Of a stretch of 64,000 bases of DNA, positions 1 to 10,826 are shown one piece after another. Position 1 is the first letter of the stretch. Each line of letters begins with the position of its first letter. A model generated the notes under the pieces. It saw only the letters and a list, made by a program, of their open reading frames with translations. It searched no databases and was not told the DNA's origin. Position numbers and translations under genes: made by a program. Source of the stretch: Staphylococcus borealis (GTDB taxonomy: Bacteria; Bacillota; Bacilli; Staphylococcales; Staphylococcaceae); contig NZ_CUEE01000002.1 of assembly GCF_001224225.1 (NCBI RefSeq), forward strand, positions 186,001-250,000, in the 5' to 3' direction.

Positions 1-1874
1 TTATAGGTGAAGCAATTAGACGTGGTACGACGCTTGAAGAAATACATAATATGACGCAAATTGATTATTTCTTCTTAAATAAATTCCAAAATATTATTAA
101 TATCGAACATGAGTTGAAAGCACACCCTGGAGATTTAGACTACCTTAAATATGCTAAAGACTATGGCTTTAGTGACAGAGTGATTGCACATCGATTCGGT
201 ATGACTGAAGCAGAAGTTTATCAATTGCGCCAAGAAAATGGCATTAAACCTGTATACAAAATGGTTGACACTTGTGCTGCTGAATTTGAGTCAACAACAC
301 CCTATTACTATGGCACCTATGAGACTGAGAATGAATCCATCGTGACAGATAAAGAAAAAATCTTGGTACTTGGATCAGGTCCAATTCGAATTGGGCAAGG
401 GGTGGAATTTGACTATGCTACTGTACATGCAGTATGGGCAATTCAAAATGCCGGATACGAAGCAATTATCGTGAATAATAATCCTGAAACAGTATCGACT
501 GACTTTTCAATATCAGATAAATTATACTTCGAACCATTAACTGAAGAAGATGTAATGAATATCATCAATTTAGAACAACCTAAAGGCGTAGTCGTGCAAT
601 TTGGTGGCCAAACGGCAATTAACTTAGCGGATAAATTAGCTAAACATGGGGTTCAAATATTAGGAACGTCTTTAGACGATTTAAATCGTGCCGAAGATAG
701 AAAAGAATTCGAAGCCTTACTGCATACCATTAATGTACCTCAACCTAAAGGTAAAACTGCGACTTCTCCAAAAGAAGCACTTGAAAATGCCCGTGAAATT
801 GGCTACCCGGTTGTGGTGAGACCATCATATGTACTCGGTGGTCGTGCTATGGAAATAGTGAATAGCGACGCTGAATTAGAAAACTACATGGAACAAGCTG
901 TTAAAGCGAGCCCAGAACATCCAGTATTGGTAGATAGATATTTAACTGGTAAGGAGATAGAGGTTGATGCGATATCAGACGGTGAAACAGTCATCATTCC
1001 TGGTATCATGGAACACATCGAACGTGCAGGTGTTCATAGTGGTGACTCAATCGCTGTTTATCCACCACAAACTTTAAGCCAGGAAGATATTAATACGTTA
1101 GAAGACTACACAATTAAATTAGCTAAAGGGCTTAATATCGTAGGCTTGATTAATATCCAATTTGTGATCGCACATGATGGTGTTTACGTACTAGAAGTAA
1201 ACCCTCGTGCAAGTCGAACTGTACCATTCTTAAGTAAAATCACAGATATTCAAATGGCACAACTTGCGATGCAAGCTATAATGGGAACACAGCTTAAAGC
1301 GTTAGGCTATAAGCAAGGCATCCAACCATATTCAGAAGGTGTCTATGTGAAAGCACCTGTCTTCAGTTTTAATAAATTGAAAAATGTCGATGTGACTTTA
1401 GGACCAGAAATGAAATCTACCGGTGAAGTGATGGGTAAAGATCTAACTTTAGAAAAAGCGCTTTACAAAGGATTAACGGGTAGTGGTGTAGAAGTTAAAG
1501 ATCATGGTACTGTACTTATGACAGTAAGTGATAAAGATAAAGACGAAATTGTAAAAATTGCTCACCGTTTAAATGAGGTAGGGTATAAGATTTTAGCTAC
1601 TCAAGGAACGGCACAAAAATTAGAAGAACATCATATTCCAGTTGAAGTTGTAGGTAAAATTGGTGGCGATGATGATTTATTAACACGTATCCAAAATGGT
1701 GAAGTACAAATTGTCATTAATACCATGACTAAGGGTAAAGAAGTAGAGAGAGACGGTTTCCAAATTCGTCGTACAACAGTTGAAAATGGTGTGCCATGTT
1801 TAACATCATTAGATACTGCGAATGCTTTAACAAATGTGATTGAAAGTATGACATTTTCAATAAGAACGATGTAA
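1..1874 (+). CDS. carB: Carbamoyl-phosphate synthase large subunit, C-terminal part (5' end outside window)
   Basis: This is the large subunit of carbamoyl-phosphate synthase, which makes carbamoyl phosphate from ammonia, bicarbonate and two ATP for pyrimidine and arginine synthesis. The reading frame is open from base 3, so the gene enters from the left and about 430 N-terminal residues are missing. What remains is the end of the oligomerisation region, the second ATP-grasp synthetase half ([10 protein letters not shown] near base 370, [15 protein letters not shown] near 810-855) and the C-terminal MGS-like allosteric domain from about base 1480, where UMP or ornithine would act. It sits 94 bp before pyrF, as expected for the tail of a pyr operon. 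Confidence 0.97.
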   Translation, partial: IGEAIRRGTTLEEIHNMTQIDYFFLNKFQNIINIEHELKAHPGDLDYLKYAKDYGFSDRVIAHRFGMTEAEVYQLRQENGIKPVYKMVDTCAAEFESTTPYYYGTYETENESIVTDKEKILVLGSGPIRIGQGVEFDYATVHAVWAIQNAGYEAIIVNNNPETVSTDFSISDKLYFEPLTEEDVMNIINLEQPKGVVVQFGGQTAINLADKLAKHGVQILGTSLDDLNRAEDRKEFEALLHTINVPQPKGKTATSPKEALENAREIGYPVVVRPSYVLGGRAMEIVNSDAELENYMEQAVKASPEHPVLVDRYLTGKEIEVDAISDGETVIIPGIMEHIERAGVHSGDSIAVYPPQTLSQEDINTLEDYTIKLAKGLNIVGLINIQFVIAHDGVYVLEVNPRASRTVPFLSKITDIQMAQLAMQAIMGTQLKALGYKQGIQPYSEGVYVKAPVFSFNKLKNVDVTLGPEMKSTGEVMGKDLTLEKALYKGLTGSGVEVKDHGTVLMTVSDKDKDEIVKIAHRLNEVGYKILATQGTAQKLEEHHIPVEVVGKIGGDDDLLTRIQNGEVQIVINTMTKGKEVERDGFQIRRTTVENGVPCLTSLDTANALTNVIESMTFSIRTM

Positions 1875-1968
1875 TATTACAATTCGAAAACGACAAGGTT
1901 GTAATGAGTCAGGATTTTCTTAGTCAGACGACTGCGACCGCGTCGTTCATTTTCAAAGGAGTTATAAT

Positions 1969-2661
1969 ATGAAAGATTTACCTATCATAGCACTAGATTT
2001 CGAATCCGCAGAAAAAGTGAATACATTTTTAGATCAATTTGATGAACCACTTTTCGTGAAAATCGGAATGGAACTCTTCTATCAAGCAGGGCCAGAGTTC
2101 ATTAAATCTATTAAATCACGTGGTCATGATATTTTCTTAGATTTGAAGCTACATGATATTCCAAACACAGTTGAAAAAGCAATGGAAGGCTTAGGAAAGT
2201 TAGATGTCGATTTAGTTAATGTGCATGCAGCTGGAGGTACAGCCATGATGAAAGCTGCAGTAAGGGGATTGCACAAATTTAGTAATGATACAAAGATTAT
2301 TGCTGTTACACAATTAACATCTACAACTGAAGAAATGTTGCGTAATGAGCAAAATATTCAAACAACAATCGAAGAAGCCGTATTAAACTATGCGACATTA
2401 ACGCAACAAGCAGGTTTAGATGGTGTTGTATGCTCACCATTAGAAGCAGAATTATTAACAAATGAATTAGGTTCAGACTTTTTAAAAGTAACACCTGGAA
2501 TTAGACCACAAGGGGCAGCTGTAGATGATCAAAAGCGAATCACTACACCTGAAGACGCTAAACAATTAGGGGCAACACATATTGTAGTTGGACGACCAAT
2601 CACGCAAAGTGAGAATCCTGTAGAAAGTTATCACACTATTAAAGAAAGTTGGTTAAGTTAA
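1969..2661 (+). CDS. pyrF: Orotidine 5'-phosphate decarboxylase
   Basis: It converts OMP to UMP, the last step of de novo pyrimidine synthesis. The 230-residue length is normal for the short bacterial form. The catalytic Lys/Asp network is visible: Lys31 in VKIGME, then Asp58, Lys60 and Asp63 in [10 protein letters not shown]. The phosphate-binding GIRP and VVGRPIT segments are near the C-terminus. The ATG follows an AAAGGAG ribosome binding site. The stop is one base before the pyrE start region, so the two genes are translated as a pair. Confidence 0.98.
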   Translation: MKDLPIIALDFESAEKVNTFLDQFDEPLFVKIGMELFYQAGPEFIKSIKSRGHDIFLDLKLHDIPNTVEKAMEGLGKLDVDLVNVHAAGGTAMMKAAVRGLHKFSNDTKIIAVTQLTSTTEEMLRNEQNIQTTIEEAVLNYATLTQQAGLDGVVCSPLEAELLTNELGSDFLKVTPGIRPQGAAVDDQKRITTPEDAKQLGATHIVVGRPITQSENPVESYHTIKESWLS

Positions 2662-2662
2662 T

Positions 2663-3271
2663 ATGGCAAAAGAAATAGCAAAATCTTTATTAGATATCGA
2701 AGCAGTAACATTATCTCCAAACGACCTATATACATGGAGTTCAGGAATTAAATCTCCGATATACTGTGATAATCGTGTAACATTAGGCTATCCAGAAGTA
2801 CGAAGTGCCATCCGTGATGGATTGAGCCAGTTGATTATTGAACAATTCGGTGATGTAGATATTATTTCTGGTACAGCAACAGCAGGTATTCCGCATGCAG
2901 CGTATATCTCTGAGAAATTAAATTTACCAATGAATTATGTTCGTTCGAAAAGCAAAAGCCATGGAAAACAAAACCAAATTGAAGGCGCTTTAAGCAAAGG
3001 CAAGAATGTCGTCGTTGTCGAAGATTTAATCTCAACAGGTGGATCTTCAATTACTGCAGTTGAAGCATTAAAAGAAGCGGGGGCCAATGTCGTAGGTGTA
3101 GTAGCCATTTTCACTTATGGCTTAAAGAAAGCAGAGGACATGTTTAATGATATCAATGTCCCTTACTACACATTAAGTAACTATAATGAGTTAATTGAAG
3201 TTGCACGTGAAGAAGGTAAAATTTCTGATCATGATATACAAACTTTAGTTGAATGGAGAGACAACTTGTAA
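2663..3271 (+). CDS. pyrE: Orotate phosphoribosyltransferase
   Basis: It joins orotate to PRPP to give OMP, the substrate of the upstream pyrF product. The protein has 202 residues. The type I phosphoribosyltransferase PRPP loop [14 protein letters not shown] lies at about residues 116-129, with paired acidic residues and the TGGSS loop intact. The basic KSKSHGK flexible loop is near residue 95. It starts one base after the pyrF stop, which supports coupled translation. Confidence 0.98.
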   Translation: MAKEIAKSLLDIEAVTLSPNDLYTWSSGIKSPIYCDNRVTLGYPEVRSAIRDGLSQLIIEQFGDVDIISGTATAGIPHAAYISEKLNLPMNYVRSKSKSHGKQNQIEGALSKGKNVVVVEDLISTGGSSITAVEALKEAGANVVGVVAIFTYGLKKAEDMFNDINVPYYTLSNYNELIEVAREEGKISDHDIQTLVEWRDNL

Positions 3272-3301
3272 TATGCTATGTCAAAAGGGGGATTGATTAA
3301 T

Positions 3302-3529
3302 ATGACGGATAGTGAAGCGAATCGCTTCTATAATAATATGAAGCACGTTAATGAATTCTTATATAGAGATGAAGACTTCAAATCCCCAGACAACGCAATG
3401 TCGATTGATAATAGCATTAAAGAAATAAGTAAAAATCAATCTAAAGTAAGCATGGACTCATTTGTGCATACAAGTGACCTCTTTAAAAAGGCTAAGCAAT
3501 CGCTTAGACAAAAGGGTAAAATCGATTAA
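3302..3529 (+). CDS. Small hypothetical protein at the end of the pyr operon
   Basis: I do not recognise a family. The 75-residue product (MTDSEANRF...) is charged and hydrophilic, with no membrane segment or signal peptide, and is probably cytosolic. An in-frame ATG exists at 3278, but the strong AAAAGGGGG ribosome binding site lies at 3283-3291, inside that extension and about ten bases before 3302, so 3302 is the better start. It follows pyrE by 30 bp on the same strand and is probably co-transcribed with the pyr genes. Its stop codon directly abuts the terminator of the minus-strand peptide gene on the other side. Confidence 0.75.
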   Translation: MTDSEANRFYNNMKHVNEFLYRDEDFKSPDNAMSIDNSIKEISKNQSKVSMDSFVHTSDLFKKAKQSLRQKGKID

Positions 3530-3534
3530 AAAAA

Positions 3535-3597
3535 CGTGGTATAGGCGGGCACAATCATCTAAAGTAATAGATGACATGTTGTCATATCTATACCACG
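3535..3597 (-). terminator. Intrinsic terminator reading leftwards (minus strand), with nested hairpin
   Basis: Perfect ten-base arms CGTGGTATAG (3535-3544) and CTATACCACG (3588-3597) enclose about 43 bases that hold a second stem (ATCATCT with AGATGAC). On the minus strand the stem is followed at once by seven T residues, so it is a good terminator for a leftward transcript. On the plus strand the T-run is poor (ATTTATATG), so it ends the pyr operon only weakly, if at all. Confidence 0.75.
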
Positions 3598-3629
3598 ATT
3601 TATATGTTTAGAAATATAATACATAACGC

Positions 3630-3713
3630 TTAGCGAATAAAAATTTTAATAAGCACCCATCCGATAAGTAAAACAATAAGCATACATAAAATAGGTATAA
3701 CAAGATGCATCAT
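3630..3713 (-). CDS. Putative 27-residue hydrophobic membrane peptide
   Basis: A short minus-strand reading frame encodes 27 residues: MMHLVIPILC, a hydrophobic run (MLIVLLIGWVLI), then a basic tail KIFIR and a stop. It would form one transmembrane helix with a positively charged C-terminus, the general form of small staphylococcal membrane peptides and type I toxins. I cannot assign it to a named family. Support comes from context: a GGAGG site nine bases before the first ATG (plus strand 3723-3727), a promoter-like pair at 3745-3772 and an intrinsic terminator at 3535-3597. Together they make a self-contained unit of about 200 bp. No antisense RNA gene is obvious. Confidence 0.6.
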   Translation of the reverse strand: MMHLVIPILCMLIVLLIGWVLIKIFIR

Positions 3714-3744
3714 AATTGAAAGCCTCCAATTGAACTTTATTCTA

Positions 3745-3772
3745 ATTTTAACTTGAAAATTGAATAAGTCAA
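3745..3772 (-). promoter_or_regulatory. Sigma-A type promoter for the minus-strand small peptide
   Basis: Read on the minus strand there is a -35 box TTGACT (3772-3767), a 16-base spacer and a -10 box TAAAAT (3750-3745). This places the transcript start near 3737, about 24 bases before the peptide start codon and just before its GGAGG ribosome binding site. Confidence 0.6.
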
Positions 3773-3866
3773 AAATTTAGATTAACGAAATTATATAGTT
3801 AAATTTTTTTAAAATGATATAGATTAGTTTAAAATAAGTATTAAAGATAAAGAGAGGGGAATCAAT

Positions 3867-4271
3867 GTGGAAATACCTAAAATAACAACATTTCTAATGT
3901 TTAATAATCAAGCAGAAGAAGCAATTAATTTATATACGAGTCTGTTCGATAATAGTGAAATTTTAACTATGGTTAAATATGGAGAGGATGGACCGGGTGT
4001 GCCAGGCACAGTACAACATTCTATATTTACGCTAAATGGGCAAGTATTTATGGCAATTGATGCGGATAATGGTGAGAATTTGCCCATGAATCCGTCAATT
4101 TCTTTATATATTACGGTTGATAATGCGATGGAAATGGAACGACTATTCAGTGGTTTGAAGAAGGAAGGCGCAATATTAATGCCTAAAACTGCGATGCCGC
4201 CATTCCGTGAATTTGCATGGGTACAAGATAAATTTGGTGTTAGTTTTCAACTCGCATTACCTGAAAAATAA
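3867..4271 (+). CDS. VOC-superfamily (PhnB / 3-demethylubiquinone methyltransferase-like) protein
   Basis: This 134-residue protein belongs to the glyoxalase/VOC fold: MEIPKITTFLMF at the start, NQAEEAINLYTSLF typical of the PhnB-like subgroup, and a C-terminal FAWVQDKFGVSFQL repeat motif. The subgroup is usually described as 3-demethylubiquinone methyltransferase-like, but members are of unknown substrate; staphylococci make menaquinone, so that name should not be taken as function. The start is GTG at 3867, placed by the AGAGAGGGG ribosome binding site; the ATG two bases earlier is in another frame. It is monocistronic, with its own terminator downstream. Confidence 0.85.
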   Translation: MEIPKITTFLMFNNQAEEAINLYTSLFDNSEILTMVKYGEDGPGVPGTVQHSIFTLNGQVFMAIDADNGENLPMNPSISLYITVDNAMEMERLFSGLKKEGAILMPKTAMPPFREFAWVQDKFGVSFQLALPEK

Positions 4272-4276
4272 AACAT

Positions 4277-4322
4277 GGGATTAGAACTGAATGTAGTTTG
4301 CGTTCGGTTCTAATCCCTTTTT
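4277..4322. terminator. Intrinsic terminator between convergent VOC gene and rqcH
   Basis: Arms GGGATTAGAACTGAA (4277-4291) and TTCGGTTCTAATCCC (4303-4317) form a 15-bp stem with one G-T pair, followed by five T. On the other strand the stem is followed by a weaker ATGTTTTATTTTT run, so it may serve the convergent rqcH as well. Confidence 0.85.
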
Positions 4323-4361
4323 AAATATCGTTTCATCATTTTAGTGACTGTGCGATGCAGC

Positions 4362-6059
4362 TTATTTAACTTTCATACTTTGAATTTTGTCATAATCTGG
4401 CGTTGCAAATAATGTTTTTTGATTATCATACGTTACAAATCCTGGTTTAGCACCAGACGGTTTGTGAACATTTCTAATTTCTGTATAGTCTACAGGAATT
4501 TGGCCAGAATTTCCGGCTTTTGAGAAGTAACCAGCTAACATAGCAGCTTCTTTAATCGTTTGTTCACTTGGTGCATCATTAAGAATAACGACATGAGAAC
4601 CTGGAATATCTTTTGTATGGAACCAAATATGTGACTTTTGAGCTTTGCGATTTGTTAAATAATCATTTTGTTTATTATTTTTGCCTACCAGTATCGTATC
4701 CCCATCTGTAGAAAGATAGGTTTGAAGTTGAATTTTATCATTCTTTTTCTTTTTAACGTTTTTACGTTGTTTCATAAATCCTTGTTCTGCTAGTTCATCA
4801 CGAATATCATCTATCTCATCAACCGTAATATGGTCGAGTTGCTGTTCGATATTTGCAAAGTAATCGATGTTCTCGCGCGTTAATTGAATTTGATGATCTA
4901 ATTCGCGTTCACGTGTTTTCATTCGATTATATTGCTTGTAATAATATTGTGCATTAACTGACGGTGATTTAGTAGGGTTTAATGGAATCGTAATGTCTTC
5001 ATTTGTATAGTAATTGAGAACAGTTACAGCATCATCGCCTTGCTTAATGCGGTAAATATTAGCAGTAATGAGTTCACCGTATAGTTGCTGTTTATCTTTA
5101 TCTTTAGCACTTTCATACTCCGCAATCAGTTTGCTCAATTTATGTTGATATTTTTGAGATTGCTGTTGAACAAAGCGTACTAAATCATTTGCGCGTTGTT
5201 TGACACGTTCGCGTTCTCCACGGGCATCATAATACCGATCTAACAATTCATGTAAGGATGCATATTCAACCATATCATCATGAAATTGTTCTAATTTCAT
5301 GAAGTAAAAATCTTCTTTACCAGTTTCATGATTTTTATGGAAAACAGGTACAGGTGTTTGTAACGTTTGAGCGATAACCTCATCATAAGCTTTAGGTAGA
5401 GTGTCTGTTGTCATAAATTGATAGCGATTGACTATTTCATTAGTAATCAGTGGACTAAAACCTTCAAACGTGTTCAATAACTGCTTTGCAAGTTTACCAC
5501 TATTAAAATCTACATATTTTAAAGCTTCGTCCCCAGAAACGTCAAATGGATTTAATTTATTTTGTGTTGGTGGTGCTTCATATTTAAAACCCGGCATAAC
5601 CGTACGATACTGATTTGTATTCGGGGTTAAATGTTTAAATCCTTCAATAATTTTATAATTTTCATCAACAAGTAATAAATTGCTATGTTTACCCATAATT
5701 TCTAAAATAACGGTGCGATAAATGGTATCCCCAATTTCATCTTTACTTTCAACATCGATTTCAATATGGCGGTCATTACCGATTTGACGTACTGATTTAA
5801 TAATGCCACCTTCTAAATGTTTCCTAAATACGCGTGCGAACATTGGTGGTTCAAATGGGTTATCATACTTCTTCGTTGTGATATGCATTCTTGAAAAACT
5901 AGGGTGTATGGATAGTAATAGTTGATGATTTTTGCGATTTTGGCGTACAACCATAAGAATCGTATCAGTTTCTGGTTGATTAATCTTATGGATTCGTCCA
6001 GATACTAAAAACTGTAGTGATTCAACTATTTTTCTAGTGAATAAGCCATCATATGCCAT
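4362..6059 (-). CDS. rqcH: Ribosome quality control protein RqcH (NFACT family, formerly annotated fibronectin-binding)
   Basis: RqcH binds stalled 50S subunits carrying peptidyl-tRNA and recruits tRNA-Ala to add C-terminal alanine tails that mark the peptide for degradation. The 565-residue protein shows the N-terminal NFACT-N domain (MAYDGLFTRKIVESL), the conserved Asp-Arg pair (Asp96, Arg97 in GNDRHIE) needed for tailing, a central coiled coil at about 280-440, and the C-terminal NFACT-R domain with IWFHTKDIPGSHVVIL. Older databases call this family fibronectin/fibrinogen-binding protein. It is transcribed alone and divergently from gmk. Confidence 0.95.
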   Translation of the reverse strand: MAYDGLFTRKIVESLQFLVSGRIHKINQPETDTILMVVRQNRKNHQLLLSIHPSFSRMHITTKKYDNPFEPPMFARVFRKHLEGGIIKSVRQIGNDRHIEIDVESKDEIGDTIYRTVILEIMGKHSNLLLVDENYKIIEGFKHLTPNTNQYRTVMPGFKYEAPPTQNKLNPFDVSGDEALKYVDFNSGKLAKQLLNTFEGFSPLITNEIVNRYQFMTTDTLPKAYDEVIAQTLQTPVPVFHKNHETGKEDFYFMKLEQFHDDMVEYASLHELLDRYYDARGERERVKQRANDLVRFVQQQSQKYQHKLSKLIAEYESAKDKDKQQLYGELITANIYRIKQGDDAVTVLNYYTNEDITIPLNPTKSPSVNAQYYYKQYNRMKTRERELDHQIQLTRENIDYFANIEQQLDHITVDEIDDIRDELAEQGFMKQRKNVKKKKNDKIQLQTYLSTDGDTILVGKNNKQNDYLTNRKAQKSHIWFHTKDIPGSHVVILNDAPSEQTIKEAAMLAGYFSKAGNSGQIPVDYTEIRNVHKPSGAKPGFVTYDNQKTLFATPDYDKIQSMKVK

Positions 6060-6214
6060 AAATAATTTCCACCTTCAATTTAATCATTCAATATATTGTA
6101 ACATGGTAAAAAGAAAGCGTCATGATTTAAGTTTATGTTACATACTCTATACAATTTTCACTACAATATGATATTATATTTAAATAATAGAAGAATAGCT
6201 TAGAGAGGTCGTAA

Positions 6215-6840
<626 letters not shown>

Positions 6841-6841
<1 letters not shown>

Positions 6842-7053
6842 TGTTAAACCCACCATTAAACCAGTTACAATCGAAAATCAATTCTAAGTATTTAATTGCT
6901 ACGACTGCAGCTAAGCGTGCACGTGAATTAGATGAAAGACCTGAAACAGCTTTATTAAGTGGATATCATTCAGCTAAACCTGTTGGTGAAGCATTAGAAG
7001 AAATTGCTAGCGGTAAAATTACACCAGTCGTTTCTGACGAATTCACTATGTAA
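6841..7053 (+). CDS. rpoZ: RNA polymerase omega subunit
   Basis: The 70-residue omega subunit stabilises the beta' subunit of RNA polymerase. The sequence MLNPPLNQL...SKYLIATTAAKRAREL, with conserved basic residues and the later GKPVGEALEEI-like segment, is typical. It starts within the gmk stop codon and is followed by a terminator, so gmk-rpoZ form a two-gene unit. Confidence 0.96.
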
Positions 7054-7080
7054 AACCAAATGAAATTAATTTATCCATAT

Positions 7081-7132
7081 GCACATCTTATTGATTTGAG
7101 TATTACGCTTCTTCAATAAGATGTGTCTTTTT
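7081..7132 (+). terminator. Intrinsic terminator after rpoZ
   Basis: Arms GCACATCTTATTGA (7081-7094) and TCAATAAGATGTGT (7113-7126) pair with one G-T wobble, followed by C and five T. Confidence 0.9.
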
Positions 7133-7214
7133 AATTACACCTTTAATTTGTGTATAATAAATTTAATATAAATTATGATTAATAATCGATATAGTAAAAG
7201 GGAGAAATACGATT

Positions 7215-8414
7215 ATGAAACACATTTTGCTAGCTGTTACAGGTGGTATTGCAGCATATAAAGCTATAGATTTAACGAGTAAATTAACACAAGCTGGTTA
7301 CGATGTACGCGTAATGTTATCTGAACATGCGCAAGAATTTGTTACACCACTTGCTTTTCAAGCAATTAGTAGAAACCCAGTCTATACCAATACATTTAAA
7401 GAAGAGAACCCACAAGAAATTCAACATGTCGCATTGGGTGATTGGGCAGATGCGATTATCATTGCGCCTGCAACTGCAAATGTGATTGCGAAATTGAGTG
7501 TGGGTATTGCAGATGATATGCTAACATCTACGTTGTTAGCAACTGAGACACCTACCTTTATTGCTCCGGCAATGAATGTACATATGTATGAGAATAAGCG
7601 TACACAGCACAATATTAACGTATTAGCACAAGATGGCTATCGCTTTATTGAACCTGGGGATGGTTATTTAGCGTGTGGTTATGTAGCAAAAGGAAGAATG
7701 GAAGAACCATTACAAATTGTTAAAGTTATCAACGACTTTTTCCATTCGCAAAAGGTAATGGCGCATAGTTCGTTTAAAGGTAAACATGCATTAGTCACAG
7801 CTGGGCCAACTGTAGAAGTGATTGATCCTGTTCGTTATGTATCCAATCGTTCTTCAGGGAAAATGGGTTACGCTCTAGCTGAAGCGCTACAAAAAAGAGG
7901 CGCACACGTTACGTTAGTGACAGGGCCAACGCAATTAGTAGATCCTATTGGTATGGACATTGTACATATTGAAAGTGCGGAAGACATGTTTGAGGCAGTA
8001 ACGACACGTTTTGATCAGCAAGACATTGTATTTAAAGCGGCAGCTGTATCTGATTATACGCCGATGGAAGTATTAGATCATAAAATGAAGAAACAAGATG
8101 GCGACTTAGCCGTTACCTTTAAACGAACTAAAGATATTCTAAAATATTTAGGTGAACATAAAGCACATCAATATTTAGTAGGTTTCGCTGCTGAAACGCA
8201 AAATATCGAAGCCTATGCGCAAGATAAATTAAAACGAAAAAATGCTGATGTGATTATTTCGAATAATGTAGGTGACAAAACGATTGGTTTTAAATCAGAT
8301 GATAATGAATTAACCATGCATTTTAAAACTAATGAAATGATTAATATTAAGAGAGGCAAAAAGGTTCAATTAGCTGAACAAATTTTAGATGAATTAGAAA
8401 CTAGGTGGCAATAA
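7215..8414 (+). CDS. coaBC: Bifunctional phosphopantothenoylcysteine decarboxylase / phosphopantothenate-cysteine ligase
   Basis: CoaBC makes 4'-phosphopantetheine for coenzyme A. The N-terminal flavin decarboxylase (CoaC) shows GGIAAYK at 10-16, the active His71, the PAMN motif at 118-121 and Cys154 in LACGYVAKGRM. The C-terminal ligase (CoaB) begins at about residue 185 with KHALVTAGPTVEVIDPVR and the SNRSSGKMG motif. Length (399) is normal. The ATG follows AAAAGGGAG. Its stop overlaps the priA start by one base (TAATG). Confidence 0.97.
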   Translation: MKHILLAVTGGIAAYKAIDLTSKLTQAGYDVRVMLSEHAQEFVTPLAFQAISRNPVYTNTFKEENPQEIQHVALGDWADAIIIAPATANVIAKLSVGIADDMLTSTLLATETPTFIAPAMNVHMYENKRTQHNINVLAQDGYRFIEPGDGYLACGYVAKGRMEEPLQIVKVINDFFHSQKVMAHSSFKGKHALVTAGPTVEVIDPVRYVSNRSSGKMGYALAEALQKRGAHVTLVTGPTQLVDPIGMDIVHIESAEDMFEAVTTRFDQQDIVFKAAAVSDYTPMEVLDHKMKKQDGDLAVTFKRTKDILKYLGEHKAHQYLVGFAAETQNIEAYAQDKLKRKNADVIISNNVGDKTIGFKSDDNELTMHFKTNEMINIKRGKKVQLAEQILDELETRWQ

Positions 8415-10822
8415 TGATTGCGAAGGTAATCGTAGATATTCCTTCTAAGAGTGTGGACTTTAAATTTGATTATTTGATACCAGAGCATTTAGAGGCTTTT
8501 ATTCAGGTAGGGGTTAGGGTGGTTGTTCCATTCGGTCCGCGTACAATTCAAGGATATGTCATGGCTATTGAAAATGAACCAAGTGATGATATTAATATTG
8601 AGAAATTGAAAGTAATCAAAGAAATTCAAGATATGAAACCTGAATTAACCTCTGAATTGATTCAATTGAGTGAATGGATTAGCCACTATCATGTATCTAA
8701 GCGCATTTCAGTACTTGAAGTAATGTTGCCCAGTGCAATTAAAGCAAAGTATACGAAAGTCTTTGAAGTTGTGAAATATAATGATATCGATGACCAATTG
8801 ATTGAATACTTTGATGCTACGGGGCAATATAAATATAAAGAAGCGCAAAAGAATAATCATCTTCCTGTTTTAAATAAATTGTTAAAAACAGGCGCAGTGA
8901 AAGAAGTTACAATATTATCTCAAAATGTAAAAAAGAAAACACAGAGAGCGGTACGTATCGTAGAAGGTTATCATCCAGATGAGGTCTTAGCTAAACTTGA
9001 GAAGAAAATAAAGCAGTATGACGTGTATGCCTATCTATTAGATGAACAACATAATACAGTATTTCTGAAAGATATGGAAGAGATGGGATTCTCAAAATCA
9101 AGTATAGATGGGTTAGTTAAGAAGGGTTATATTGAGAAATATGATGCCGAAGTAGAACGTGATCCGTTTGCACATCGTATATTTGAACGTGAAGAGAAGC
9201 GGGAACTTACTTCAGAACAGCGTGTTGCTTTTCAACAGATTAAAGACAAAATCGATAATAAAGCGCAACGTACATTCTTATTACATGGTGTGACAGGTTC
9301 AGGTAAAACAGAAGTTTACTTACAGACAATCGAAGAAGTACTCAATGAAGGTAAAGAAGCAATGATGTTAGTGCCTGAAATTGCTTTAACTCCACAAATG
9401 GTCTTACGATTTAAACGTCGATTTGGTGATGACGTAGCTGTGCTACACTCTGGTCTATCTAATGGAGAACGCTACGATGAATGGCAAAAGATTAGAGACG
9501 GTAGAGCACGTGTCAGTGTTGGTGCACGATCAAGTATCTTCGCACCATTCAAAAATTTAGGCATAATTATTATTGACGAGGAACATGAATCAACATATAA
9601 GCAAGAAGATTATCCACGGTATCATGCTAGAGATATCGCTGAATGGAGAAGTCAATATCATCAATGTCCTTTAGTATTAGGAAGTGCAACACCAAGCCTT
9701 GAATCATACGCACGAGCTGAAAAAGGCGTGTATCAGTTACTATCATTACCTACTAGAGTGAATCAACAAGCATTACCTTCGATAGATATCGTTGATATGC
9801 GCGAAGAATTGAGTGCGGGAAATCGATCAATGTTTTCTAACGAATTAAGAGAAGCAATTGAAGAACGCTTACGTAAAAATGAACAAATCGTTTTATTTCT
9901 TAATCGTCGTGGCTATGCATCATTTATGTTATGCCGAGATTGCGGTTATGTGCCTCAATGTCCACATTGTGATATTTCATTAACGTACCACAAGTCAACA
10001 GATCAATTGAAGTGTCATTATTGCGGTTACCATGAAGTACCTCCAAATAAATGTCCTAATTGTGAAAGTTCTCATATTCGCCAAGTAGGCACGGGTACAC
10101 AACGTGTGGAAGAAATATTACAACAAGAATTTGAAGGTGCACGTATTATACGAATGGATGTAGATACTACTTCTAGAAAAGGCGCGCATGAAAAATTGCT
10201 ATCCGAATTTGAACAAGGAAAAGGCGATATTTTATTAGGCACACAAATGATTGCAAAAGGGTTAGATTATCCAAATATCACCTTAGTAGGTGTTTTAAAT
10301 GCTGATACTATGTTGAATCTACCTGATTTTCGTGCGAGTGAGCGGACATATCAACTGTTAACACAAGTGGCTGGAAGAGCAGGACGACATGAAAAGCCGG
10401 GTAATGTCATTATTCAAACTTATAATCCTGACCATTATGCAATTGAAGATGTTCAAAAAAATGATTATTTAACTTTCTATCATAAAGAAATGGAATACAG
10501 AAAAATGGGCAAGTATCCACCTTATTATTTTCTGATCAATTTTACGATTTCACACAAAAATATGAAGAAAGTGATGGAAGCATCCAAACATATACATCAA
10601 ATCTTACTGCAGCATCTCACAGATCGTGCGTTAGTGTTAGGCCCTTCACCAGCTGCAATAGCTCGTATTAACAACGAACATCGATTTCAAATTTTAGTGA
10701 AATACAAGCGTGAACCGGAATTGTTAAAAGCACTTCAATATTTAGATGATTATTATCATGAGGCCTATCTTAAAGACAAACTTGCATTAAAAATAGATAT
10801 CAATCCGCAAGTATTAATGTAA
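8414..10822 (+). CDS. priA: Primosomal protein N' (replication restart helicase)
   Basis: PriA recognises stalled or collapsed forks and reloads the replicative helicase. The product has 802 residues from the ATG at 8414. A GTG three codons upstream (8405) is also open, but the ATG overlaps the coaBC stop in the usual TAATG way. Visible features are the Walker A motif GVTGSGKTE, the DEEH helicase box, and a zinc-binding insert with eight cysteines in four CxxC pairs (CRDC, CPHC, CHYC, CPNC). Confidence 0.97.
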   Translation: MIAKVIVDIPSKSVDFKFDYLIPEHLEAFIQVGVRVVVPFGPRTIQGYVMAIENEPSDDINIEKLKVIKEIQDMKPELTSELIQLSEWISHYHVSKRISVLEVMLPSAIKAKYTKVFEVVKYNDIDDQLIEYFDATGQYKYKEAQKNNHLPVLNKLLKTGAVKEVTILSQNVKKKTQRAVRIVEGYHPDEVLAKLEKKIKQYDVYAYLLDEQHNTVFLKDMEEMGFSKSSIDGLVKKGYIEKYDAEVERDPFAHRIFEREEKRELTSEQRVAFQQIKDKIDNKAQRTFLLHGVTGSGKTEVYLQTIEEVLNEGKEAMMLVPEIALTPQMVLRFKRRFGDDVAVLHSGLSNGERYDEWQKIRDGRARVSVGARSSIFAPFKNLGIIIIDEEHESTYKQEDYPRYHARDIAEWRSQYHQCPLVLGSATPSLESYARAEKGVYQLLSLPTRVNQQALPSIDIVDMREELSAGNRSMFSNELREAIEERLRKNEQIVLFLNRRGYASFMLCRDCGYVPQCPHCDISLTYHKSTDQLKCHYCGYHEVPPNKCPNCESSHIRQVGTGTQRVEEILQQEFEGARIIRMDVDTTSRKGAHEKLLSEFEQGKGDILLGTQMIAKGLDYPNITLVGVLNADTMLNLPDFRASERTYQLLTQVAGRAGRHEKPGNVIIQTYNPDHYAIEDVQKNDYLTFYHKEMEYRKMGKYPPYYFLINFTISHKNMKKVMEASKHIHQILLQHLTDRALVLGPSPAAIARINNEHRFQILVKYKREPELLKALQYLDDYYHEAYLKDKLALKIDINPQVLM

Positions 10823-10826
10823 ACAA

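Noticed and set aside
1927..1947. Small hairpin GACGAC/GTCGTT between carB and pyrF
   Set aside because: Six pairs with a G-T end and no T-run; too weak to call a terminator or regulatory site inside an operon.
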